Shown one piece after another: positions 28,403 through 36,247 of a DNA stretch of 46,242 bases. The DNA is taken from NCBI GenBank assembly GCA_017442735.1, contig JAFRZE010000063.1, positions 1-46,242 on the forward strand. Direction: 5' to 3'. A program made the translations under genes and the position numbers. The DNA comes from Bacillota bacterium. Lineage in GTDB: Bacteria; Bacillota; Clostridia; Lachnospirales; Bianqueaceae. Positions within the stretch are counted from its first letter, which is position 1. Each line of letters starts with the position of its first letter. The notes under the pieces were generated by a model. The model had not been told where the DNA came from, ran no database searches, and worked only from the letters and a program-made list of their open reading frames with translations.

Positions 28403-29488
28403 TTATTCTCCCTTATCAAATCTTCCCACAAAATCCATGGTGGAGCAGCTTTCCAGCGGCAGTTTCACCGGTCGATGTTCCGCCGCAGATTTATAAATTG
28501 CCAGCACCATCTCCAGCGCTCTCTTTCCTGCTTCTCCACTCACGTACGGCTCACGTCCCGTCTGGATCGCGTCGATCACATCCGCGTACAGTGGGGTATG
28601 GCCGTAACCGTACACATTCGGAGGATTCTCTGCGTACGTCGCCTTGACTTCCTCCGGATCATCGATCCCGTCCCCGAAGTTCCATACTTCGATAATATTG
28701 TCGCTGGTACCAGCCGCTTTAGCCGTTCCTTTTTCTCCGAAAATATAGAGCGTCTCTTCCAGGTTCTTCGGGTAGACGTTGGTCGTTCCCTCGATCAGGC
28801 CATAGGATCCGTTGGAGAACTTCACCAGCGCCATACCAAGGTCTTCCGCCTCCAGATAGGGATGCTCCAGCTGGTCGGTATAGGCCATGACTTCTTCGAC
28901 GTCATCTCCCATCATCCAGCGAAGAAGGTCGATATTGTGGATGCATTGATTCATCAGGCAGCCGCCATCCTGTGCCCAGGTGCCTCTCCACGGGGCCTGG
29001 GTATAATATCCCGGTCCTCTGTTCCAGCGGATATGGGCAGCGCCGTGGGACAGCTTCCCGAATCTTCCTTCTTCCAGCGCCTTGCGGATATACTGGACCG
29101 ACTTGTTGAAGCGATTCTGGTGATTCGCGCAAACAAGTACGCCTTTTTTCTTACCGGCCGCGATGACCGCATCCGCGTCGGCGATCGAAAGGGCGATCGG
29201 CTTTTCTATAATGACATTGCAGCCTGCTTCGATGCAGTCCAGCGCGATCGCCGCATGTTTGCCGGATTCCGTCGCGATGGCGACCAGTTCCGGTTTTTCC
29301 TTTTCCAGCAGTTCTTTATAATCGGTATACTTGCGGACCGCTTCCAGTCCGAATTTATCCGATTTCTCCTGCATGACCTGCGGATCGATATCACACATGG
29401 CGACAAAGTCCAGATGGTTGTTCTTTGCCGCTTCGATATGATTGGGGGAAATCCTTCCGCAGCCGATCAACGCATATCTCATTCTCAT
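28403..29488 (-). CDS. Gfo/Idh/MocA dehydrogenase, probable WbpB/WlbA-type 3-dehydrogenase (361 aa)
   Basis: N-terminal Rossmann fold (YALIGCGRISPNH), VIIEKPIALS with the family EKP motif, NHQNRFN, and a C-terminal domain with GGCLMNQCIHNIDLLRWMMG holding the usual His-x3-Asp pair. WlbA enzymes oxidise UDP-GlcNAcA at C3 before WbpE acts. Assignment rests on the fold plus the adjacent UDP-HexNAc 6-dehydrogenase and WbpE, since Gfo/Idh enzymes cannot be assigned by fold alone. Its start overlaps the wzy stop by 4 bp (ATGA), so translation is coupled. Confidence 0.82.
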   Translation of the reverse strand: MRMRYALIGCGRISPNHIEAAKNNHLDFVAMCDIDPQVMQEKSDKFGLEAVRKYTDYKELLEKEKPELVAIATESGKHAAIALDCIEAGCNVIIEKPIALSIADADAVIAAGKKKGVLVCANHQNRFNKSVQYIRKALEEGRFGKLSHGAAHIRWNRGPGYYTQAPWRGTWAQDGGCLMNQCIHNIDLLRWMMGDDVEEVMAYTDQLEHPYLEAEDLGMALVKFSNGSYGLIEGTTNVYPKNLEETLYIFGEKGTAKAAGTSDNIIEVWNFGDGIDDPEEVKATYAENPPNVYGYGHTPLYADVIDAIQTGREPYVSGEAGKRALEMVLAIYKSAAEHRPVKLPLESCSTMDFVGRFDKGE

Positions 29489-30858
29489 TCCTCCTTGATG
29501 GGTAATTGATGGTATATTCTGATCTTCCCTCTCCTGACAAGGACCGAGATCCCCCAGAAAAGAAGCAGGATCAGGATTAACGAAACATTGTAGAGATAAT
29601 CAACGAATCCTCCCTGCAATGCTCCGGTTAATGAACTGACTAAAGCGATATTGATTACCATGTTGATGGGCGTTTTCGGCAGTCTCAGCTGAAGCACCAG
29701 GGTAATAGCGATCGTAGCCGCGACTACCCACGGGGAGATCAGCGTGCCGGCAATGCCCCAGTTAGCATAAGCCTCACCGATGAACAAAGCATTCATAACG
29801 CCCGCTATACCTTGTTTCACCGCTTCCTTGTTGAACAACTCCATGACGATCCTGCCCGAACGGATCCAGGAGTCGCTGCTTCCTACCAGCTTCGCCAGCG
29901 CCGTCGGCAGGCTGGCGCCGTTTAAGTATGCATGCATTTTCGGGAAAGCCTTCACATGCAGGAACAAAGTCGCGACCTGTGTCATAAAGATCCTTCCGCC
30001 GGGTCCGGAACTGATCGTCAGGAAAGATTCCCCGTATCCGGCCGACACATACATAATAACGACCAGACACACCACCGTCCCTATGATGAAATACAGGATC
30101 TTCATCAGCTTTCTGTTGTTCAGCACGATCTCGATCAGATAGAAATAAAACAGGTAGTAAAGGACCGGCGCTTTTTCCAGGTCATAGGTCTTGATAAGAC
30201 AGCACAGAAGGAAACTGAACCCGAACACAGGTATCCAGATCCTTCTTCTGCGGCGGCCTACCCGCAGATAGATATAGGACAGGTAGGAAAGCAAGGGCGT
30301 TATGCCAAGTACCAGGATGTTTTTGATATAGGTGTTTCCCTGGAAGTTCCTGGAAGCCTCCTGCCGGATCATATCGCCGTCTTCCCCCTGAAGGTAAACG
30401 GCAAAGATGGGGACTGTGCCGATCTGATAGAACAGATAGACCGTTCCCAGGGCACAGATAAGAAGGGCCACGATCGTAAAAATCAGGACATTCCTTTCCG
30501 TATCCTTATACTCCACGGCTGCAAGACAGTAGTCCTGGAACCGTTTCCGGACGGATCCTTTCAAAAACAGCCTTTCAAACAGGTTGATCGCCAGCGGCAG
30601 CATGATCAGCACATAAGCGATCATCCAGCAGGTCTTAATGATGATGCTGTCATCCTGTATCTTTTTTACCAGGTAGTGGTCTCTGAACCCCATAAGGATG
30701 GCAAAGGCCCCGACATAGGTAAACACAAGAAGATTGTAAAAGGTAAAGCTGACGATATTCAGCTTTTTTAAAGACAACGACCCTGCGGCGCGGTGGAACA
30801 GAAAGGCGCTTAATCCCATCACGCAGATAGAAAACAGGACGTAGACCACCTTTATCAT
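29485..30858 (-). CDS. wzy: Wzy-type O-antigen/capsule repeat-unit polymerase (457 aa)
   Basis: About 11-12 hydrophobic segments with a large extracytoplasmic loop after the middle of the protein (YGESFLTISSGPGG to MNALFIGEAYANWG) fit polysaccharide polymerases, which are poorly conserved in sequence. MIRQEASRNFQGN and the following loop resemble the oligosaccharide-repeat polymerase group. It overlaps both neighbours by 4 bp (ATGA). It is the only Wzy-like protein in a locus with Wzx and Wzz, which supports the call. Confidence 0.8.
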   Translation of the reverse strand: MIKVVYVLFSICVMGLSAFLFHRAAGSLSLKKLNIVSFTFYNLLVFTYVGAFAILMGFRDHYLVKKIQDDSIIIKTCWMIAYVLIMLPLAINLFERLFLKGSVRKRFQDYCLAAVEYKDTERNVLIFTIVALLICALGTVYLFYQIGTVPIFAVYLQGEDGDMIRQEASRNFQGNTYIKNILVLGITPLLSYLSYIYLRVGRRRRRIWIPVFGFSFLLCCLIKTYDLEKAPVLYYLFYFYLIEIVLNNRKLMKILYFIIGTVVCLVVIMYVSAGYGESFLTISSGPGGRIFMTQVATLFLHVKAFPKMHAYLNGASLPTALAKLVGSSDSWIRSGRIVMELFNKEAVKQGIAGVMNALFIGEAYANWGIAGTLISPWVVAATIAITLVLQLRLPKTPINMVINIALVSSLTGALQGGFVDYLYNVSLILILLLFWGISVLVRRGKIRIYHQLPIKEE

Positions 30859-31964
30859 TTCAACAGCCCTTCTTCAACCTGTCGCGCACGAACTGTCCAC
30901 AACTGACTTTGCTTCACTGTCTTGCAGTTGTCGCGCTTCTCCTGAAGAAGCCCGGGGTCTTCCTTGATCGCGCAGACTACTTTTCGTATCTCTTCCGCCG
31001 AATAATTTATATTCCAGCCAATATTGCTTCTTTCAACAAATTCTCCGATTGCCGTTCCTTTGCTGGAAAGCACAGGAATCTCATTGGCCAGGTACTCATA
31101 CGCCTTAAAAGGTTTCGCAAAGCTCATATAAGAACCTGGAAGGAACATTAAACTGCAAAGATCAGCTTCCGCGAAATAAGGTTCCAGTTCTTTTCCTTTT
31201 TTATGAATAATGGAGATATTATTTGCCAGCAGTTTAGAGAGTGTGGCCGATTCTTTGTCCCACTCTGCTTTTCTGCAGCAAACCGTTAGGACCACATCCG
31301 GTTCTCCAGCAACAGCCGAAATCAGTTCTCCGATTTGGTAAACACCGCCCAGACCACCTACATAAAACAGTTGCAACGGTCTTTCTGAAAAATCAACAGG
31401 CCCCGGTTCTCTGTTTTTTACTTCCGTCTGTTCACATCCGGGAGGCAGCTCTTCAGACCTCTCTGCCAGATATGGAACTTTCAGATAAGTATTCATCATC
31501 TTATCCGGAAGGTAGAACTTTTTCAGATACTTCGGAAGCATTTTCAAATCCAGCTCATAGCACTTGAGTGCGAAGAACCTTTTCCATTTGGGCAGTTCTC
31601 GGCCGTATGTATCGAATTTCCAGAAAATGTCACTATAAAACAGCCCCATTGGGATGCCATGGCGTTTCGCGAACTGATAAAAACCATAGTCAAGAAAGGG
31701 ATGTGTCGGAAGATGGTGCGGATCCGTTAGGAGCGTGGGCTCTGTACTGTTCTCAATATACATAAACTCGAACTTCGTCCCATTCAGAACCATTTTTTTA
31801 CATTCAGCTATCAGTTTTCTTCTGGATTTGGAATACCCATGGATGACAAAAACATCATATCCAATATCCCGGAAGGCCTGAATCATCTTCCTTGGCCGAA
31901 GCATTCTCGCTCCGTCTCCCTGTTCCAGTATTTCATAGGGACAATAAACGATGCATCTTTTCAT
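30855..31964 (-). CDS. Glycosyltransferase, GT4-like GT-B fold (369 aa)
   Basis: Cytoplasmic or membrane-associated transferase predicted to add one sugar to the lipid-linked repeat unit. The N-terminal half is divergent (EQGDGARMLRPRKMIQAF, DVFVIHGYSKS). The C-terminal half has LFYVGGLGGVYQ and the donor-site block KPFKAYEYLANEIPVLSS with the acidic residues seen in GT4 enzymes. The start directly abuts the stop of the upstream glycosyltransferase gene. Donor and acceptor cannot be told. Confidence 0.8.
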   Translation of the reverse strand: MKRCIVYCPYEILEQGDGARMLRPRKMIQAFRDIGYDVFVIHGYSKSRRKLIAECKKMVLNGTKFEFMYIENSTEPTLLTDPHHLPTHPFLDYGFYQFAKRHGIPMGLFYSDIFWKFDTYGRELPKWKRFFALKCYELDLKMLPKYLKKFYLPDKMMNTYLKVPYLAERSEELPPGCEQTEVKNREPGPVDFSERPLQLFYVGGLGGVYQIGELISAVAGEPDVVLTVCCRKAEWDKESATLSKLLANNISIIHKKGKELEPYFAEADLCSLMFLPGSYMSFAKPFKAYEYLANEIPVLSSKGTAIGEFVERSNIGWNINYSAEEIRKVVCAIKEDPGLLQEKRDNCKTVKQSQLWTVRARQVEEGLLK

Positions 31965-33056
31965 CTAGCAGTTTCCCTCGTTGATTTGTTTAAAATATAA
32001 ACTTTCTATTTTAGTGAAGCAGGTATCGAGCTCATATTTTTCCAGCACTCTCTGTCTTCCCGCTATTCCCATTTCTTCCCGTAAAGCAGGATCTCGGAAT
32101 AAGCGGACCAGTGCATCCACGATCGCTTGCTCATTCTTTGTCGGAACAACGATACTTGTTTTGCCCGGCTCTGTTACTTCCGTTAATCCTCCCACATCTG
32201 AAACGATGACCGGCGTTTCGCACGCCTGTGCTTCTACAGCTGCAACACCAAACGATTCATGATGGACAGACGGTATGACCGCAACGTCCATATTGGCCCA
32301 TTCAACCGCAGCTTCTGTTTGCGGAATCCTGCCAGTGAAAACAGTAAGATCCCCGATTCCCAGTTGTTTCGCGAGCTGCTGGTATTCTTCTTCCTTGGTG
32401 CCATATCCGCAAATACGAACCCCCAAAGGGATTTCCGGATGCTCCGAATGAAGGATGGCAGCGGCTTTCAGCATATAATCGATTCCGTAAAGATCTTCGA
32501 TCAGCTTAACGATCCCGATCACAAAACGACCATCCTCGTCTCTGTTCCTTTTAGAAGGTGAAAACAGCTCCATATCCACGCCAAACGGCGTAATGGCAAA
32601 CGGTTTATCCGTATATTTCCCGGCTTCCTTAGCCATGGCCTCACTGGTCGAAAACAGATACTTCGCCTTTCTCAGGCTGAAGGAGAGGAGCCTGCGGTGA
32701 AGCGGACTTTTATTGGGAAAATCGTAGATATCCGATCCCCATACGGAAAGCGTATAGTCCTTAAGTCCGGTCAGTGCCATCACTGTCCCGTAACTTGTCG
32801 CGTAATGGACGTTGATGACATCCGGCGCGATGCTCTTTACCGCTTTCTTTACTTTCCCCGCTCCCAACAGATAAAGGAGCTTATTCAGATCACTGCCTAC
32901 CGCACTGGCCTTTGACCTGACCAGATGCACCTCGGCGCCTGGTACTTCCCCTTCCTGAAAGGATACGACATGCACTTCATGTCCGTGGGAAGAAAACCAC
33001 CGGCTCCACTTCACGATATGGGAACTGTTCGCGGGGCCTACAAAACAGATCTTCAT
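31965..33056 (-). CDS. Glycosyltransferase family 4 (363 aa)
   Basis: Typical GT-B retaining transferase: an N-terminal acceptor domain (ICFVGPANSSHIVKWSRWFSSHGHEVHVVSF), then FVIGIVKLIEDLYGIDYML, VFTGRIPQTEAA and HHESFGVAAVEAQACETPVIVSDVGG with the E-x7-E donor motif. It overlaps the neighbouring glycosyltransferase gene by 4 bp (ATGA), indicating translational coupling. Donor specificity is unknown. Confidence 0.9.
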   Translation of the reverse strand: MKICFVGPANSSHIVKWSRWFSSHGHEVHVVSFQEGEVPGAEVHLVRSKASAVGSDLNKLLYLLGAGKVKKAVKSIAPDVINVHYATSYGTVMALTGLKDYTLSVWGSDIYDFPNKSPLHRRLLSFSLRKAKYLFSTSEAMAKEAGKYTDKPFAITPFGVDMELFSPSKRNRDEDGRFVIGIVKLIEDLYGIDYMLKAAAILHSEHPEIPLGVRICGYGTKEEEYQQLAKQLGIGDLTVFTGRIPQTEAAVEWANMDVAVIPSVHHESFGVAAVEAQACETPVIVSDVGGLTEVTEPGKTSIVVPTKNEQAIVDALVRLFRDPALREEMGIAGRQRVLEKYELDTCFTKIESLYFKQINEGNC

Positions 33057-34282
33057 GCTTTGTTCTCCTCCATGACCTGCACGAACTGCTCCGCGAGCTT
33101 CCGATAGGTAAACTTCTCTTCGATCGCCTTTTTCCCGTTCTTACCCAGCCGGTCACGCTCTTCCTTCGGCATAGCCTTCAGTTTCTCGATCGCGTCCAGG
33201 ATATCCTGAATATTCGACGGATCCACTTTATAACCACAGTCATATTCCTCGACCAGCGTTCTGGGAGCCGTCATCGCGCAGATGACCGGTTTCCCGCCCA
33301 TCATGGAATCATACATCTTGTTCAGACACAGCCCGAACCGGTACAGCGGAGACGGAATGCCGCCCATATACGAACAGTCGAAATACCGGATCAGATCCGG
33401 AACCGCAGTCTTCTTTACCGGCGGAAGGAAGTAAACATTCTCTATGTTCTCCTTTTCCTTCCGTTCCATCAGCTGCGGTTTTTCCACCCCGTCGCCCACC
33501 AGAACGAACGCGATATCCGGATCGGTCTCTTTCTTCGCGATATCCAGCATCAGATCCAGCGCATTGGAAAGCGCATGCCCGCCAAAATACCCTACGACGA
33601 ACTTATCCTTCAGTCCGGAAAGCAGTTCTTCGTGTTCGGACGGGATCCGGTCAAAGGCCTCCCATTCTTCTTCCACAACGCCGTTCTGGATATTGACAAA
33701 TTTATCTGCCTTCAGGCCATGCTCCATCATATAGTCTTTCGCATAAGGCATCAGCGAAACGACTTTATCACAGTGCTTATATGCGGAATTCTCCGAGATC
33801 TGCATCAGGATGACGAACGGATTCTTCCGTGACATACCCCCCACTTCGTACAGCGTGGCCGGCCAGAGGTCATGGACTTCATGGATATACCGGGCATGCG
33901 CCTTTCTCCTGATCCGCTGGGCTGCATAAGTATCCATGGGATAGGTAGAGGAAGCGATCACCACATCCGGCTTCCATTCTTTCGCGATCCTGGAAGCATT
34001 CAGGATCAGCTTGCCCACATACTGAAACATCGTCAGCGCTCTCTTGACGCCGTTACCATGATATCTTCCGGTTTTGATCCAGCGGTATTCGATCCCGTCG
34101 ATCTCTGTCTTCTGGAAATCTTTCTCTATGGTGGGATTGACGCGCCGCAGATGGGAATAATCCGCCGCGACGATCCGCACTTCATGTCCCATCCTGACCC
34201 ATTCCCTGGCAAGATAATAGGGTCTGAATTCCATCCCCATTTCCGAACTGCCGGCATAATGATTCAAAAGAAGAATTTTCAT
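33053..34282 (-). CDS. Glycosyltransferase family 4, WbuB-like (409 aa)
   Basis: The N-terminus (NHYAGSSEMGMEFRPYYLAREW, GHEVRIVAADYSH), IHEVHDLWPATLYEVGGM and the C-terminal block FGLCLNKMYDSMMGGKPVICA resemble WbuB-type enzymes, which transfer amino sugars such as N-acetylfucosamine next to the initiating sugar. It follows the initiating transferase gene by 11 bp, consistent with catalysing the second sugar addition. That order is inferred from gene position only. Confidence 0.87.
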   Translation of the reverse strand: MKILLLNHYAGSSEMGMEFRPYYLAREWVRMGHEVRIVAADYSHLRRVNPTIEKDFQKTEIDGIEYRWIKTGRYHGNGVKRALTMFQYVGKLILNASRIAKEWKPDVVIASSTYPMDTYAAQRIRRKAHARYIHEVHDLWPATLYEVGGMSRKNPFVILMQISENSAYKHCDKVVSLMPYAKDYMMEHGLKADKFVNIQNGVVEEEWEAFDRIPSEHEELLSGLKDKFVVGYFGGHALSNALDLMLDIAKKETDPDIAFVLVGDGVEKPQLMERKEKENIENVYFLPPVKKTAVPDLIRYFDCSYMGGIPSPLYRFGLCLNKMYDSMMGGKPVICAMTAPRTLVEEYDCGYKVDPSNIQDILDAIEKLKAMPKEERDRLGKNGKKAIEEKFTYRKLAEQFVQVMEENKA

Positions 34283-34293
34283 GACGATTTCTC

Positions 34294-35001
34294 CTAGGTA
34301 TATTCTTTTCCCAAAATAGCCAGAACCGTACGCACCATCGTCCGAAGATCCGAGAGGAGACTAAAATTCCTGATGCTGTCAAGATTGTACTTCATCTTCT
34401 CGGGAAGGATCTTCTCTACATACACTGCATCCGCATCCTCTGCCTTGTCCAGAAGCGCTGCCTCATCCTTGTACCGGATCGATGCTTCGGAAGTGACACC
34501 CGCAGGAAGCAGGAGGGTCGCCTTCATTTCCGGTGTATATTGTTTCACATATTTGGTCGCTTCCGGTCTGGTGCCTACGAAGGACATATCGCCGGAAAAA
34601 ATATCCAGCGCCTGCGGAAGTTCATCGAGCCGGTACTTCCGCAGAAAAGCTCCGATCTTCGTTACCCTGGGATCATGATCGACCGTGACCAGCGTACCGA
34701 TCTTATCCGCATCCACCACCATCGTCCGGAATTTGTGAATATAGAACTTCTTTCCCAACGTGGTGATCCTCTCCTGCCGGTAAAAAACCGGTCCCGGCGA
34801 ATCCAGCCGGATCAGCAGTGCGATCACGCCAATCACCGGTGCGATGAACAGAAGGAGGATCCCCGACACGACTACATCGAAGCCTCTCTTCATTGCCAGA
34901 CCCAGCCTGTGTTTCGCAAGCACATCATAATATGGCCTGACTTCCGGCCGCCGGAGCCCTGCGGGCAGCTTCTCCCAGGAAGGAAGTATACCGTTTTTCA
35001 T
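34294..35001 (-). CDS. Initiating undecaprenyl-phosphate sugar-1-phosphate transferase, PglC/WcaJ catalytic family (235 aa)
   Basis: Transfers the first sugar-1-phosphate to undecaprenyl phosphate at the inner face of the membrane. Sequence order: a 36-residue N-terminal extension, KRGFDVVVSGILLLFIAP (membrane hairpin), DSPGPVFYRQERI, HKFRTM, RKYRLDELPQ with the catalytic Asp126-Glu127 pair, GDMSFVGTRPE, and the C-terminal segment. It is the short, monotopic PglC form rather than the five-helix WbaP form. It sits beside PglE- and PglF-like genes, so a 4-amino-4,6-dideoxy-HexNAc is the likely first sugar. Confidence 0.93.
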   Translation of the reverse strand: MKNGILPSWEKLPAGLRRPEVRPYYDVLAKHRLGLAMKRGFDVVVSGILLLFIAPVIGVIALLIRLDSPGPVFYRQERITTLGKKFYIHKFRTMVVDADKIGTLVTVDHDPRVTKIGAFLRKYRLDELPQALDIFSGDMSFVGTRPEATKYVKQYTPEMKATLLLPAGVTSEASIRYKDEAALLDKAEDADAVYVEKILPEKMKYNLDSIRNFSLLSDLRTMVRTVLAILGKEYT

Positions 35002-35013
35002 CCTTAGTTACCC

Positions 35014-36222
35014 TTACAGATAGTCTTTGACGATCTCAACAAATGCATCCAGGATGGTATCTACCTGTTCATCCGTCAGCTTGCTGAAAAGCGGCAGGGT
35101 GATCTCATTCCTGAAATGTTCATAGGCATTCGGATAATTCTCCATCCGAAAGCCCAGGTTTTTATAAGCGGTCAGCATCGGGAGAGGTTTATAATGCACG
35201 TTGCAGGCGATCCCTTTTTCTGCCATCCGTACGATGATCTCGTTCCTCTCCTCTTCGCCGATCCCCGGGATCCGGGTGATATACAGATGTCCGCTGGATC
35301 TTCCGTTTTCTTCGACATGTGGCAGCGTCTCGACCCCCAGCGGATGCAGAACTTTATCAAACCGGTCGATGATCTCAAAGCGCCGTTTCAGCAGATCCGG
35401 ATAGCGTTTCAGCTGGACCAGCCCGATCGCTGCGGTAATGTCGGTCATATTGCACTTATAGTAAGGCGCGACGATATCATATTCCCATGCTCCCGGCTGG
35501 TCTTTGTGAAGCGCATCCTTCGTCTGTCCATGCAGGGAAAGGTTCTGGAAATCCTGGTAAAGCCTCTGCTCATCGAGCCCTTCCACCGGCCTCCAGGTAA
35601 CCGCGCCGCCTTCTGCCGTGGTAAGGTTCTTCACCGCATGGAAACTGAAACACGTAAAGTCGGCAAACGCACCTGCCATCTTGCCGCTTCGGAAAGCGCC
35701 CAGGCCATGCGCACAGTCGGCTATGACGATCACCCGCCCAAACAGCTTCTGCCTTTCGTTTGCCGGTCGGAACAGATCCTTTTTCTGTTTGACCACATGG
35801 TAGATCGCGTCATAATCGCAGATCACACCGCCCAGGTCCACCGGAATGATGGCTTTTGTTTTCTCCGTGATCGCTTCCGCCATCCGGTCATAATCCATCT
35901 CAAAGGAATCCTTCGAGATATCGACCATCACCGGCGTTGCACCGACATGACAGATCACGCTGCAGCTCGCCGTATAGGTATAAGCCGGCACCAGGACTTC
36001 GTCCCCCGGCCCGATACCCAGAACATGTAAAGTCAGTTCCATCGCTGCTGTCGCGGAATTGAGTGCCACCGTCTTATCGTTGCCGACATAGGCAGACAGC
36101 TGCCGTTCAAACTCTTTCGTGCGAGGTCCTGTCGTGATCCATCCGGACCGCATGGCCTCCGCCACTTCATTGATCTCAGCCTCGGTGATATCCGGAGGGC
36201 TGAAAGGTATTTTCGTACTCAT
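35014..36222 (-). CDS. PglE/WcfR-like UDP-4-keto-6-deoxy-HexNAc aminotransferase (402 aa)
   Basis: DegT-family PLP enzyme: IPFSPPDITEAEI start, SGWITTGPRTKEFE, NSATAAMELTLHVLG, PAYTYTAS, IPVDLGGVICDYD, ADCAHGLGA and SFHAVKN with Schiff-base Lys198. About 20 extra residues (QKKDLFRPANERQKLFGR) precede the PLP-Asp strand, a feature also found in some PglE/WcfR relatives. It aminates C4 of the product of the neighbouring dehydratase. Whether it gives the gluco (bacillosamine) or galacto (AATGal) epimer cannot be read. No PglD acetyltransferase is present. Confidence 0.88.
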   Translation of the reverse strand: MSTKIPFSPPDITEAEINEVAEAMRSGWITTGPRTKEFERQLSAYVGNDKTVALNSATAAMELTLHVLGIGPGDEVLVPAYTYTASCSVICHVGATPVMVDISKDSFEMDYDRMAEAITEKTKAIIPVDLGGVICDYDAIYHVVKQKKDLFRPANERQKLFGRVIVIADCAHGLGAFRSGKMAGAFADFTCFSFHAVKNLTTAEGGAVTWRPVEGLDEQRLYQDFQNLSLHGQTKDALHKDQPGAWEYDIVAPYYKCNMTDITAAIGLVQLKRYPDLLKRRFEIIDRFDKVLHPLGVETLPHVEENGRSSGHLYITRIPGIGEEERNEIIVRMAEKGIACNVHYKPLPMLTAYKNLGFRMENYPNAYEHFRNEITLPLFSKLTDEQVDTILDAFVEIVKDYL

Positions 36223-36247
36223 AGCGTTTGACCGCCTTTCCTCGTCT

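Noticed and set aside
28268..29509. Plus-strand open frame of 413 codons
   Set aside because: Antisense to the Gfo/Idh dehydrogenase gene; no start signal or recognisable domain.
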